Assembly (NCBI GenBank): GCA_041906305.1
Contig: JAYRJL010000001.1
Coordinates: 1,426,001 to 1,490,000, forward strand
From: SHVZ01 sp041906305
Lineage (GTDB): Bacteria; Pseudomonadota; Alphaproteobacteria; SHVZ01
DNA: 64,000 nt
Reading direction: 5' to 3'
Positions 1 to 8,506 of this stretch are shown here, one piece after another. Position numbers and translations under genes: made by a program. Numbering within the stretch: position 1 is the stretch's first letter; each line of letters starts with the position of its first letter. The notes under the pieces were generated by a model that saw only the letters and a list, made by a program, of their open reading frames with translations, was not told where the DNA came from and searched no databases.

Positions 1-1050
1 TCCGGCGGCTCGGAGGCGATGGAGGCGGCGCTCAAGATGGCGCGCCAGTACTTCCTCGAGATCGGCCAGCCGAAACGCTCCAAGTTCATCTCGCGCCGGC
101 AGAGCTATCACGGCAACACGCTGGGCGCGCTGTCGGTCGGCGGCAACCTGGCCCGGCGCGATCCTTACGCGCCGATGCTGATGGACGTGTCGCTGATCGC
201 ACCCTGCTTCGCCTATCACTTCAAGCGCGACGACGAGACCGAGGAGCAGTACGGCCGCCGCGTCGCCGACGAGCTGGAGACCGAGATCCTTCGCCTCGGT
301 CCGGAGAACGTCGCGGGCTTCACCGCCGAGACCGTGGTGGGGGCGACGACCGGCTGCGTGCCGCCGGTGAAGGGCTACTTCAAGCGGATCCGCGAGATCT
401 GCGACAAGTACGGCGTGCTGCTGATCCTGGACGAGGTGATGAGCGGCATGGGCCGTACCGGGACCATGCATGCCTGCGAGCAGGACGGGATCGCGCCCGA
501 CCTCATGACGATCGCCAAGGGCATGGGCGGCGGCTTCCAGGCGATCGGCGCGGTGCTGGTCGCCAAGAAGATCCACGACCCGATCACCAACGGCTCGGGC
601 CTGTTCATGCACGGCCACACCTACATGGCGCATCCGGTCGCCTGCGCCGCCGGCATCGCGGTGGTGAAGACGATCAAGGAGGAAGGGCTGGTCGAGCGCG
701 TGCGCGTGCAGGGCGCCAAGCTGCGCCAGCGCATGGAGGCGCGCTTCGGCAACCACCCTCACGTCGGCGATGTCCGCGGCCGCGGCCTGTTCCAGGCGAT
801 CGAGCTGGTCGAGGACCGCTCGACCAAGGAAGCCTTCGATCCCAAGCTGGCGCTGCACGACCGCATCAAAGTCGAGTGCATGGAGCGCGGCCTGCTCGCC
901 TATCCGATGCCCGGCACGATCGACGGCAAGCGCGGCAACCACATGATCCTGGCGCCGCCCTACATCGTCACCGACGCCGACATCGACATCATCGTCGACC
1001 GCCTCGGCGATTCCGTCGACGCGGCGCTGGCGAAGCTGCCGGGGAAATAG
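1..1050 (+). CDS. Class III aminotransferase, 5' truncated by window edge
   Basis: PLP-dependent transaminase of the class III (omega/acetylornithine-like) family; the donor substrate cannot be told. The frame is open from base 1, so the N-terminal part lies outside the window and 349 residues are visible. The first visible residues, SGGSEAMEAALK, are the family motif that binds the PLP phosphate. The cofactor Asp lies in LILDEVMSGMGRTG, and the Schiff-base Lys is in TIAKGMGGG at about visible residue 173. The end is complete (TAG, followed by an inverted repeat). The ATG at 19 is internal to the conserved motif, so it is not the true start. No operon partner is visible because the next gene is on the opposite strand. 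Confidence 0.93.
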   Translation, partial: SGGSEAMEAALKMARQYFLEIGQPKRSKFISRRQSYHGNTLGALSVGGNLARRDPYAPMLMDVSLIAPCFAYHFKRDDETEEQYGRRVADELETEILRLGPENVAGFTAETVVGATTGCVPPVKGYFKRIREICDKYGVLLILDEVMSGMGRTGTMHACEQDGIAPDLMTIAKGMGGGFQAIGAVLVAKKIHDPITNGSGLFMHGHTYMAHPVACAAGIAVVKTIKEEGLVERVRVQGAKLRQRMEARFGNHPHVGDVRGRGLFQAIELVEDRSTKEAFDPKLALHDRIKVECMERGLLAYPMPGTIDGKRGNHMILAPPYIVTDADIDIIVDRLGDSVDAALAKLPGK

Positions 1051-1070
1051 GAGAGCTGACGCCTTCGGAA

Positions 1071-1206
1071 CCCTCTCCCGCGAAGCGGGGGAGGGCAGGG
1101 TGGGGGCGAGCGAAGCGAGGAGTGGTTGCTGGCTGCTCGGTCGAGAAGACCTCGCTGCGCTCGCCCCCACCCCGACCCTCCCCCGTCGCTACGCGCCGGG
1201 AGAGGG
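1071..1206. repeat. Imperfect inverted repeat, REP-like intergenic element
   Basis: Two G/C-rich arms, 1071-1120 and 1150-1206, are near reverse complements of each other. The left arm starts CCCTCTCCCG and ends GGGGGCGAGCGAAGCGAGG; the right arm starts CCTCGCTGCGCTCGCCCCC and ends GCCGGGAGAGGG. A spacer of about 30 bases lies between. The left arm also holds its own small palindrome, CCCGCGAAGCGGG. It sits between two convergent genes (aminotransferase and dioxygenase), the usual place for REP-type elements, and could also act as a bidirectional terminator although it has no T tract. I saw no second copy in this window. Confidence 0.7.
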
Positions 1207-1219
1207 GGCACGAGGCGTC

Positions 1220-2074
1220 CTACCCGTTGAACGCCTTGCCCACCACCTTCGTCAACTCGGCGGGCGCCACCGGCTTCTTGAGGAAGGCCTGATCGAGCGT
1301 CGGATCGGCGAAGCGGGCGCCGGCGGCCTTGATCGCCGTGTCCGGCACTTTCTCCAGCTTCGTGTAGAACGGGTGATGATGCGCCCGGTATGGATTGTTC
1401 CGGGCGGCGTTGTAGCAGCTGATCATCGTCCAGCGCCGGTTGGCCGAGCGATTTTGGTCGGACCGGTGCAGCGTGTTGCAGTGGAAGAAGAGGCCGTCGC
1501 CCGGGTCCATCTCCGCGTGGACGAGCTCCAGGTGCTTCTTCGCCTCCTCAACGCGGCGGAGGTCGGCGCCCACCTGCTGCCCTTCGAGCAGGCCGTGGTC
1601 GAGGCGCCCCATCAGATGCGATCCCTTCAGCACCTGCAGGCAGCCGTTGTTCCGGTCGCTGCGATCGAGCGCGATCATGCAGGAGGCCATCAGCGGGAAC
1701 AGGCAGCCATTGTGGTACCAGTAGCCGTAGTCCTGGTGCCATTCCCAGGCGCCGCCCTCATGCGGCTCCTTCGCCGTCAGCTTCGAATGGTAGTGGTAGA
1801 CCTCGCCGCCGAGCAGATCCTCCATGGTGTCGACCATCCTCTCCGAGCGGGCGGCGAGACCGTAGACGCCGTCGCCCGGCTGGTTCCAGGTCACCATGCG
1901 CGTGACGAGGCCCTCGGAGTCGCCGCGATTGTAGAAGTTGGCGCGGACGGTCGGATCGCTCTCCATCGCTTCCCGCAGCAGCCGCGTCTCTTCGTCGTCG
2001 AAGAGACCCCGGACCAGGAAATACCCGTCCCGGTCGAACTGCTGGCGCTGTTCCGCGGTGAGGACGCTCGGCAT
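1220..2074 (-). CDS. Phytanoyl-CoA dioxygenase (PhyH) family oxygenase
   Basis: A 284-residue Fe(II)/2-oxoglutarate-dependent oxygenase of the PhyH family; the substrate is unknown. The iron triad is visible: H113 and D115 in WEWHQDYGY, and distal H203 in NTLHRSDQN. An Arg (R213/R214) further on is suited to binding the 2-oxoglutarate carboxylate. I chose the ATG at 2074 because GGAG lies just upstream in this direction and the protein then begins MPSVLTAEQRQQFDRDGY, as family members do; the open frame continues upstream to 2167, but that part would overlap the divergent neighbour. It is divergent from the MlrC-type gene with about 70 bases between them, so a shared control region is likely. 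Biosynthetic or catabolic role cannot be decided. Confidence 0.88.
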   Translation of the reverse strand: MPSVLTAEQRQQFDRDGYFLVRGLFDDEETRLLREAMESDPTVRANFYNRGDSEGLVTRMVTWNQPGDGVYGLAARSERMVDTMEDLLGGEVYHYHSKLTAKEPHEGGAWEWHQDYGYWYHNGCLFPLMASCMIALDRSDRNNGCLQVLKGSHLMGRLDHGLLEGQQVGADLRRVEEAKKHLELVHAEMDPGDGLFFHCNTLHRSDQNRSANRRWTMISCYNAARNNPYRAHHHPFYTKLEKVPDTAIKAAGARFADPTLDQAFLKKPVAPAELTKVVGKAFNG

Positions 2075-2145
2075 GGAAGGCTCCGGCAGGATGACGGATG
2101 ATCCCGGAAGTATAGTCGAAGCGGACCAGCGAGACGGAGGGGAAC

Positions 2146-3681
2146 ATGGCGTCGCCGCGCATCGCATTGCTCGGGTTCATCCTTGAGACCAACGGCTTCG
2201 CGCCGGTCGCGACCGAGGCCGATTTCCGCCGGACCTGGATGGACGGCGAGGCGATCCTGAACGATGCCGCGGCCAAGGCGCCGCGCGAGCCCGGCGGCTT
2301 CGTGGGATTCATCTCCGGCATGAACGCGGGCGAGGCCTGGACGCCGGTGCCGCTGTTCTACACCTCGGCCGGCGCCTCCGGCCCGATGGATCAGGCCTTC
2401 CTCGACAAGTTCCTGAAGATCCTGGAGGAGCGCCTCAAGGCGGCGATGCCGTTCGACGGCATCTACATCCAGGACCACGGCGCCGCGGGCGCCACCGTCG
2501 ACATCGATCCCGACGGCACGATCTTCGCGCTGATCCGCAAGGTCGTCGGACCGAAGGTGCCGATCGTCGCCACGCTCGACCTGCATGCCAACGTCTCGCA
2601 CGCGATGGTCAAGAACACCGACGTGCTGATCTCCTATCTCACCAATCCGCATATCGACATGGTCGAGCGCGGGCGCGAGGCGGCCTTCGCGATGCGCGAG
2701 CTGCTGTCGGGCGTGAAGACCGCGAAGGCCTTCATCCAGGTGCCGATCCTGCCGCCCCAGGTCTCGCTGCTCTCCGACCGAGGCCCGTACGGCGAGGCGA
2801 TCGCCAAGGGGCAGAAGGCGGTCAAGGGCTCGATCCTCAACGTCTCGGTGCTCGGCAACTGCAGCTTCGCCGACTCGCCGAAGACCGGCATGAGCGTGAT
2901 CGTCACCGCGCGCGAAAACCAGAAGGCGGCCGATGACCTGGCGAAGGAGCTGGCGCAATACCTCTGGGACCAGCGCGAGCGCCTGCGGCCGAAGGTCATG
3001 GAGATCGACGAGGCGGTGCGGCGCGTGAAGGCGGTGCTGGCCGATCCGACGAAGAAGCCGCTGCTGTTCGCCGACTGCGCCGACAATCCCGGCGGCGGCG
3101 GCCGCGGCAACACGGTCCACGTGCTGAAGGCCTTCCTCGACAACGGCATCGATCGTACCGCGTACGGCATCTTCAACGATCCGCTGCTTGCGGCCGAAGC
3201 GCACCGGCGCGGTGTCGGCGCGCGCTTCACCGCTGAGCTCAACCGCGACGAGACCAACAAGCTCTCGGGCAAGCTGACCGTGCCGGCGCAGGTGATGGGC
3301 CTCAGCGACGGCGAGTTCGTCGGGCGGCGCGGCACCATGGGCGGCCGTAAGGGTAGCCTCGGCCAGACCGCGTGGCTCCGTCTCAACGGCCGCATCGATG
3401 TCGTCTTCATCACCAACCGCCAGCAGTGCCTCGACACCGAGATGATCGAGCACATCGGCATCAAGGTGCGCGACATGCGCTGCGTGGTGGTGAAGTCGCG
3501 CGGCCACTTCCGTGCCGGCTTCAACGACATCTTCGCCGACGAGCAGATCCTCGAGGTCGACTCGCCCGGCCTCACCACGCCGGTGCTGCAGCGGCTTCCC
3601 TGGACCAATCTTCGGAGCCCGATCTGGCCGCTCCAGGAGAACATGATCTGGCAGGTGCCCGCTGAGGTCGCGGTACGGTAA
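2146..3681 (+). CDS. M81 family metallopeptidase (MlrC/microcystinase C-like)
   Basis: A 511-residue protein of the MlrC family, named after the enzyme that removes the last peptide pieces during microcystin breakdown. Most alphaproteobacterial members have no known substrate and occur where microcystin is irrelevant, so the natural substrate here is open. Family motifs in order: ETNGFAP (14-20), QDHGAAG (about 109-115), TLDLHANVS (143-151), NPHIDMVERG (167-176) and CADNPGGGGRGNT (about 308-320). The His and Asp of these motifs are the likely metal ligands. The start ATG at 2146 has a GGAGG ribosome site. It lies divergent to a PhyH oxygenase; such pairs often belong to small-molecule catabolism, but nothing here fixes the pathway. 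Confidence 0.88.
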   Translation: MASPRIALLGFILETNGFAPVATEADFRRTWMDGEAILNDAAAKAPREPGGFVGFISGMNAGEAWTPVPLFYTSAGASGPMDQAFLDKFLKILEERLKAAMPFDGIYIQDHGAAGATVDIDPDGTIFALIRKVVGPKVPIVATLDLHANVSHAMVKNTDVLISYLTNPHIDMVERGREAAFAMRELLSGVKTAKAFIQVPILPPQVSLLSDRGPYGEAIAKGQKAVKGSILNVSVLGNCSFADSPKTGMSVIVTARENQKAADDLAKELAQYLWDQRERLRPKVMEIDEAVRRVKAVLADPTKKPLLFADCADNPGGGGRGNTVHVLKAFLDNGIDRTAYGIFNDPLLAAEAHRRGVGARFTAELNRDETNKLSGKLTVPAQVMGLSDGEFVGRRGTMGGRKGSLGQTAWLRLNGRIDVVFITNRQQCLDTEMIEHIGIKVRDMRCVVVKSRGHFRAGFNDIFADEQILEVDSPGLTTPVLQRLPWTNLRSPIWPLQENMIWQVPAEVAVR

Positions 3682-3719
3682 TTAGTGACCGCCGCGTCTT
3701 AAACGGCGACTATGCGGCG

Positions 3720-3941
3720 ATGATACGCGAGACCTGGAACGGCCTGTCCCGGCACGCCCGAGGCCTCCTGATCGCCTCGGCGATCGGCTTCGTCGTCGGC
3801 GCTGTTTTCGGCGACCTGGTGTTCGTCGTGGTCGAGATCGCGCTCGGTGATCCCTGGGACGAGCTGGTCTTCGGGATCGCCGGTGCCGCGCTGGCCAGCA
3901 TCGGCTACGAGATCGCTGCCATGGCTCGCTCCACCGGATAG
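3720..3941 (+). CDS. Small hypothetical membrane protein
   Basis: A 73-residue reading frame on the same strand as its neighbours. It has two hydrophobic stretches, about 16-40 (LLIASAIGFVVGAVFG...) and 48-65 (ELVFGIAGAALASIGYEI), so it is probably a two-helix inner-membrane protein with both ends on one side. I do not recognise a family. It lies 38 bases after the MlrC-type gene and 56 bases before the desaturase start. No clear ribosome site is visible before the ATG at 3720, so expression is less certain than for the neighbours. Confidence 0.5.
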   Translation: MIRETWNGLSRHARGLLIASAIGFVVGAVFGDLVFVVVEIALGDPWDELVFGIAGAALASIGYEIAAMARSTG

Positions 3942-3997
3942 CGGTGGATTGCCTCCCCCTCGCGGCCCCGGTCATAATCGCGGCCGGGGGAGGGTTC

Positions 3998-4927
3998 ATG
4001 CTTCTGACTGCCGAGACCGTCGTCACCGGCCGCCCGGATCGGGTACTCGCCCCGGCCGACCTCAAGCGCCTGAGCGAGCGGTCGGACCTCCAGGGCCTCT
4101 CCCGCTATGCGATCCACTGGCTGCTGATCGCCGCCGGGGCGGCCCTGGTCGCCTGGACCCGGGGCACGTGGTGGGTGCTGCCGGCCATGTTCCTGCATGG
4201 CTGGTTCCTGATCGCGCTGTTCGCGCCGGTGCATGAGAGCGTCCACTACACCGCCTTCAAGAGCCGGCAGCTCAACGTCGTGCTGGGCTGGATCGCCAGC
4301 GTGCCGACGCTGATCAACTCGACCTTCTACCGCCTCTTCCACTACGCCCATCATCGCCATACGCAGGATCCGCAGAAGGATCCGGAGCTGAGCGGGCCCC
4401 TGCCGCAGACCGTCTGGCAGTACGTCGTCCGGATCAGCGGCTGGGGCTATTACGCGAGCCGCTTCGACTTCTACGGCCGCATCCTCCGCAACCAATGGGA
4501 TGGCTTCCCCTACATCCCGGAGCGCGAGCGGGAAGGCGTCCGACGCTCCGTGATCTGGATGCTGGTGCTGTTCTTCGGTGTCTTCGGCGTGTGGTCTTGG
4601 TTCGATCCGGCAGGCCCGTGGATCTTCTGGCTGCTCCCGATCGCGATGGCGCAGCCGATCCTCCGCGTCATGCTGCTCTCCGAGCACACGCTCTGCAGCT
4701 CGGACGACAACGGCCTCACCAACACGCGCACGACGCTCAAGAGCTGGCCGGTGCATCTCGTGCACTGGAACATGCCCTACCACGCCGAGCACCACCTCTA
4801 TCCGTCGATCCCGTTCTTCCGCCTGCCGCAGGCGCACAAGGAGATCGGCGATCGCTTCGCCCATGTGGCGCCGAGCTACTTCGAAACCCAGAAGCAGATC
4901 CTGCGCAGGATCACGGGGCGTCCATGA
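3998..4927 (+). CDS. Fatty acid desaturase family protein (three His boxes)
   Basis: A 309-residue integral membrane di-iron oxygenase of the fatty acid desaturase/hydroxylase superfamily. The His boxes are H79-ESV-H83, H115-YA-HH(118-119)-R-H121 and H262-AE-HH(265-266), with extra possible ligands H230 and H256. Hydrophobic segments at about 40-55, 60-77, 95-110, 184-200 and 205-222 give the usual four or more helices. The ATG at 3998 is chosen because GGGGGAGGG stands directly before it; the frame is open 54 bases further upstream without a ribosome site. Its stop overlaps the next start (ATGA at 4924-4927), so the hydrolase downstream is translationally coupled. Substrate unknown; the family also includes carotenoid, alkane and sphingolipid modifiers. 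Confidence 0.88.
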   Translation: MLLTAETVVTGRPDRVLAPADLKRLSERSDLQGLSRYAIHWLLIAAGAALVAWTRGTWWVLPAMFLHGWFLIALFAPVHESVHYTAFKSRQLNVVLGWIASVPTLINSTFYRLFHYAHHRHTQDPQKDPELSGPLPQTVWQYVVRISGWGYYASRFDFYGRILRNQWDGFPYIPEREREGVRRSVIWMLVLFFGVFGVWSWFDPAGPWIFWLLPIAMAQPILRVMLLSEHTLCSSDDNGLTNTRTTLKSWPVHLVHWNMPYHAEHHLYPSIPFFRLPQAHKEIGDRFAHVAPSYFETQKQILRRITGRP

Positions 4928-5943
4928 CCGCGAACGTACAGACCTTCGAGGCCGGCGACGTCGTCCTCCAGTCCGGCATCACGCTGAAAGGTGCCAAGAT
5001 CGTCTATGCGACCTACGGGACGCTGGCGCCGGACAAGTCGAACGCTATCCTCTATCCGACCTCGTACTCGGCGCAGCACGTCGACATCGACTGGCTGATC
5101 AAGCCGGGCGGCATCCTCGACTCATCGAAGTACTTCGTCGTCATCCCGAACATGTTCGGCAACGGTCTCTCGACCTCTCCCAGCAACGTGGCGCCACCGC
5201 TCGACAAGGGGCGCTACCCGAACGTCACCGTCTACGACAACGTCGTGACCCAGCGCCGCATGATGCGCGAAGTCTTCGGCGTCGAGAGGCTGAAGGCCGT
5301 CTATGGCTGGTCGATGGGCGGCCAGCAGGCCTATCACTGGGGCGCGCTGTTCTCCGAGGCCGCCGGGCGCATCATCTGCTTGTGCACCTCGGCGAAGACG
5401 TCCGAGCATAACAAGGTGTTCCTCGAAGGCGTGCGCGCGGCGCTGACTGCCGACGAGGCGTTCCAGGACGGCTGGTTCCACCGCACGCCGGTCCGAGGAT
5501 TCCGCGCCATGGCGCGGGTCTATGCCGGCTGGGCGATCTCGCAGACCTGGTATCGCGAGAAGGTCTACCTGACGCAGGGCTTCGCCTCGCTCGAGGACTT
5601 CCTCGTGCACGGCTGGGAAGCCAATTACTTCCTCAGGCGCGACGCCAACAACCTGCTGGCCCAGCTCTGGACCTGGCAGTACGGCGACATCTCGGCCAAC
5701 GAGAAGTACAAGGGCGACTTCACGGCAGCGCTGAAAGGCATCGCCTGCCCGGCGCTGGTGATGCCGGGCGACCACGATCTCTACTTCCAGGTCGCCGACA
5801 ACGAGATCGAGGTCGCCGGCATGCCGAACGCGAAGCTGGTCCCGATCAGGTCGATCTGGGGCCATCGCGCCGGCAACCCGCTGGCCAATCCCGAAGACGA
5901 GCGCTTCGTAGCCCGGGCGGTCAACGAGTTCCTGAGCGCCTGA
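4924..5943 (+). CDS. Alpha/beta hydrolase, homoserine acetyltransferase (MetX)-like fold
   Basis: A 339-residue alpha/beta hydrolase. The nucleophile elbow is YGWSMGGQQ with S130; the acid is probably D283 (MPGDHD) and the base H314 (WGHRAGNP), the right order for the triad. Its N-terminal layout (GITLKGAKIVYATYGTL, then a Tyr/Pro/Ser region and GNGLSTSPSN) resembles MetX-type homoserine O-acetyltransferases and the hydrolases annotated after them. It is not clearly metX: no methionine genes are adjacent, and the partner is a membrane desaturase whose stop it overlaps by 4 bases. A thioesterase or acyltransferase acting on the desaturase's acyl product is one possibility, but that is inference from coupling only. 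Confidence 0.85.
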   Translation: MTANVQTFEAGDVVLQSGITLKGAKIVYATYGTLAPDKSNAILYPTSYSAQHVDIDWLIKPGGILDSSKYFVVIPNMFGNGLSTSPSNVAPPLDKGRYPNVTVYDNVVTQRRMMREVFGVERLKAVYGWSMGGQQAYHWGALFSEAAGRIICLCTSAKTSEHNKVFLEGVRAALTADEAFQDGWFHRTPVRGFRAMARVYAGWAISQTWYREKVYLTQGFASLEDFLVHGWEANYFLRRDANNLLAQLWTWQYGDISANEKYKGDFTAALKGIACPALVMPGDHDLYFQVADNEIEVAGMPNAKLVPIRSIWGHRAGNPLANPEDERFVARAVNEFLSA

Positions 5944-6025
5944 GGAGTATCGTCCCTCTGCCACTCTCCCTATGCTCAAGGGAGGGCCGCGGACTCTCGC
6001 CGGCCCGCTAAGGGGGGCGGCGACC

Positions 6026-6601
6026 ATGGGCGAAAGGATTGCGGAACTCCGGTCTCGTCTCCGGCGGCTCGAGCAGGAACTAGACTCCGCGATCGACGAA
6101 GAGCAGAGACGCACCGAACGTGCCGTGCCGCCCGGCTTTCCTGGACCCGTCCGAGCCCGGCATCGGGGCTATCGGATCGGCGTGCTTGCCTATTTGTGGC
6201 GCGCGAGCCCGATCTATCTTCTGGTCGCGGTCGCGACCTACCTGGTGATCCTTCCCATCGTACTGCTGGATCTGCTTGTGACCCTGCATCAGCTGGTCAC
6301 GTTTCCGATCTGCGGCATCCACCGGGTCCGTCGCGCCGACTACATCGCCATAGACCGGCACAAGCTGGGCTATCTGAACGTCATCGAGAAGCTCAACTGC
6401 CTCTACTGCGGCTACTCGAACGGCGTCATCGCCTACGCGCGGGAGGTCGCCAGCCGTACGGAGCAGTTCTGGTGTCCGATCAAGCACGCGAAACTGATCC
6501 GCTCGCCGCACCGGCGCTATCCTGACTTTCTCGAGTACGGCGATGCTCAAGGGTATCGCGACAGGCTCGAAGAGTATCGTCGCGAGGCCGGGAAGCGCTG
6601 A
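6026..6601 (+). CDS. Unrecognised membrane protein with Cys motif
   Basis: A 191-residue protein of no family I can name. Visible parts: a charged, probably coiled-coil N-terminus (1-32, rich in E/R/L heptads), a basic stretch (40-52), two hydrophobic helices at about 53-72 and 73-95, then a soluble C-terminal half with C96 in PICGIHR, a C125-LY-C128 pair followed by GYSNG, and C150 in QFWCPIKH. The Cys/His set (C125, C128, C150, H154) looks able to bind a metal. The ATG at 6026 follows a strong GGGGGGC purine run; the frame is open a further 54 bases upstream. It stands alone between a plus-strand pair and a convergent minus-strand gene. The motif is conserved-looking rather than random, so I think the gene is real. 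Confidence 0.75.
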   Translation: MGERIAELRSRLRRLEQELDSAIDEEQRRTERAVPPGFPGPVRARHRGYRIGVLAYLWRASPIYLLVAVATYLVILPIVLLDLLVTLHQLVTFPICGIHRVRRADYIAIDRHKLGYLNVIEKLNCLYCGYSNGVIAYAREVASRTEQFWCPIKHAKLIRSPHRRYPDFLEYGDAQGYRDRLEEYRREAGKR

Positions 6602-6607
6602 GAGCGG

Positions 6608-8506
6608 TCAGCGGTCGTCCAGCGTGTAGAATTTCCAGCGCGTGGGATCGTTCAGCACCAGTTGCGGCGGGCGTCCGGTCAGCGACATCCAGCGTGAGCG
6701 ATACCAGGCGACGGCGGCGAGGTCGAAGGCGATGCCGTCCGCCGGCGGGCCCGAAGTGCCGAGCGCGCTCCAGGGAATCGTCGCCTCGAACGTGATGCGC
6801 GGCTGGTCGGAGCCGAAGTAGCGCACCTCGCCGCCGGCGACCGGAACGCAGGCGGTCTCTTCGATACGGCAAAGCTCGGCGCGCATCCGCTGCGAGCCCC
6901 CGGCAACTCCCTCGCGCGGCGGCAGCACGTGGATGCGGAACCGCCTCGCGCCCCTGCCGGCGTCGACGCCGAGATCGACCCGGAACGCTTCGCTCCGAGG
7001 AAACTCCTCGCCGTAGGCGAGCAGGTCGAGGTCGTAGTAGTCCATGCCGATCATCGCCAGCGACAGGCCTTCGCCACTCCAGGCGGCGTACGCCTCGCCG
7101 AAAGCGACCTCGCCTGGCTGCGCGATCAGCGGGGGCAGCAGCGCGCGCGACTTGGGCCAGTCGGTCAGGACGGCATCGTCGATCCGGATCTGCGCGCGGG
7201 GAAGCGATGTCCGTGCTCGCGAGGGCGGAGGGCCTGGCTGCGCGTGCAGCTTTCGCACTTCCCGGTTCGACCTGGTCAGCGCGTCGATAAGCTGCTCGTA
7301 GGGTTGGTCGGCGATGTCGACGAGCCCGAAGTTGTAGTCCTCGCCGTCGGATCGGCCGCCGGGCGGGTGATCGTGGAACTGGAACCAGTGAATGCCGACG
7401 ACGTCGGAGAGTTGCGCGAACCGACGCGTCGCGGCCCCGGCGCCGGCCGCCCGCTCGGCCTGGGTGTCGACGGTCATGAGGTGGCCGTTGTTGCGATTGC
7501 CGGAGCGGTTCTCGCGCGCGGCGAAGAACCACTCGGAGATCAGCACAGGCTTTCGCTGCGTGATCCTGGCGATGCCCTCGAAAAAATATCGGGCGACCCA
7601 GCCGTCCGGCGCATCGACATTGTAGTTGGTCGAGATCACGTCGACATAGGGCGCCATCGCCGCGATCGCGTCGGGGTCGTAGTAGATCGGCAACCGGTCG
7701 CCGAGTATCAGTGCGTCCGGATCGGCCGCCTTCAAAGCCTCAGCCATCGTCTTGTAGTAGAGGCCGGATATCTGCCTGGCCCAGATCCTGACGAAATCGA
7801 TGCCTCGGCCGCCCGGCTTGAGGCGGACCGGCTCGCCCTCGCTCGCCAGCAGGTCGGCGAACGACGCGACCCCCTTCGGGGGAGTGAAGTCCCTGGCGAA
7901 GCGGCCGAAGTCGTCCTTGTAGTGGGCCGCAAGCGCTTCGATCATCCGCTGCTTGGTGATGCTCCGCGGCGCTTCCTGGACATAGAAGGTGAACAACGCC
8001 CCGCGCCACCAGCCGACCTCGTTGTCGGTGTAGTAGCCGATGCGGCGCGGATCGCCGCGATAGGGCGCGACCAGCTTTGCCGCGAGCTCGTGCGCGCGGG
8101 TCGCGGTCTCGGGCGCGTACGGATCGAACCAGTGGAAGCGGGAGTTGCGGCCAAGCTCGAGGTTCGGTGTGAACGGCAGGTCGAGACGCCTGGAATCGAG
8201 CGACCAGCCGCCGGCGGTATTGAAGCCCCATTCGACGAGGCGGGCGCGATTGCGCTTCGCCCAGTCGTCGAGGCTCGGGTCGGTATGGCTCCAGTGGTAA
8301 CGGCGTTCTGCATTCGGATACGAGGCACCGCCGTCGATGACGTTGACGCCGAGCGAGAGCATCCGGTCGCCGCACGGTGTCACCAGCCAGGACGCGCCGT
8401 CGTCACGCGCGGTCGACCAGCGGCTGGACGGCGCCGTGGCGAAATCGGCGCAGGCCCGAGCGGTCGCCGGCGCCAGCGCCAGCAGCGCGACCAGGATCCA
8501 GCGCAT
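6608..8506 (-). CDS. Secreted glycoside hydrolase, agarase (GH50)-like, with C-terminal CBM9-like domain
   Basis: A 632-residue exported enzyme. A signal peptide (residues 1-18, cleaved near ATARA/CADF) precedes a TIM-barrel region. The putative acid/base is E163 in YYTDNEVGWW and the putative nucleophile E325 in PVLISEWFF, the pattern of clan GH-A and of beta-agarase-like GH50 proteins. Residues from about 450 to the end resemble a family 9 carbohydrate-binding or DOMON-type beta-sandwich. The ATG at 8506 is used because it starts at the signal peptide and overlaps the TPR gene's stop by one base (TGATG); the frame is open to 8548 without need. The substrate could be a beta-galactan or another polymer; agar itself is only a family association. 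Confidence 0.78.
   Translation of the reverse strand: MRWILVALLALAPATARACADFATAPSSRWSTARDDGASWLVTPCGDRMLSLGVNVIDGGASYPNAERRYHWSHTDPSLDDWAKRNRARLVEWGFNTAGGWSLDSRRLDLPFTPNLELGRNSRFHWFDPYAPETATRAHELAAKLVAPYRGDPRRIGYYTDNEVGWWRGALFTFYVQEAPRSITKQRMIEALAAHYKDDFGRFARDFTPPKGVASFADLLASEGEPVRLKPGGRGIDFVRIWARQISGLYYKTMAEALKAADPDALILGDRLPIYYDPDAIAAMAPYVDVISTNYNVDAPDGWVARYFFEGIARITQRKPVLISEWFFAARENRSGNRNNGHLMTVDTQAERAAGAGAATRRFAQLSDVVGIHWFQFHDHPPGGRSDGEDYNFGLVDIADQPYEQLIDALTRSNREVRKLHAQPGPPPSRARTSLPRAQIRIDDAVLTDWPKSRALLPPLIAQPGEVAFGEAYAAWSGEGLSLAMIGMDYYDLDLLAYGEEFPRSEAFRVDLGVDAGRGARRFRIHVLPPREGVAGGSQRMRAELCRIEETACVPVAGGEVRYFGSDQPRITFEATIPWSALGTSGPPADGIAFDLAAVAWYRSRWMSLTGRPPQLVLNDPTRWKFYTLDDR

Noticed and set aside
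19..1050. ATG at base 19 as the aminotransferase start
   Set aside because: The conserved SGGSEA motif lies before it in the same frame, so the gene begins outside the window.
4924..5943. Naming the hydrolase metX
   Set aside because: The catalytic triad fits, but context has no methionine gene and it is coupled to a desaturase, so only a MetX-like fold is claimed.
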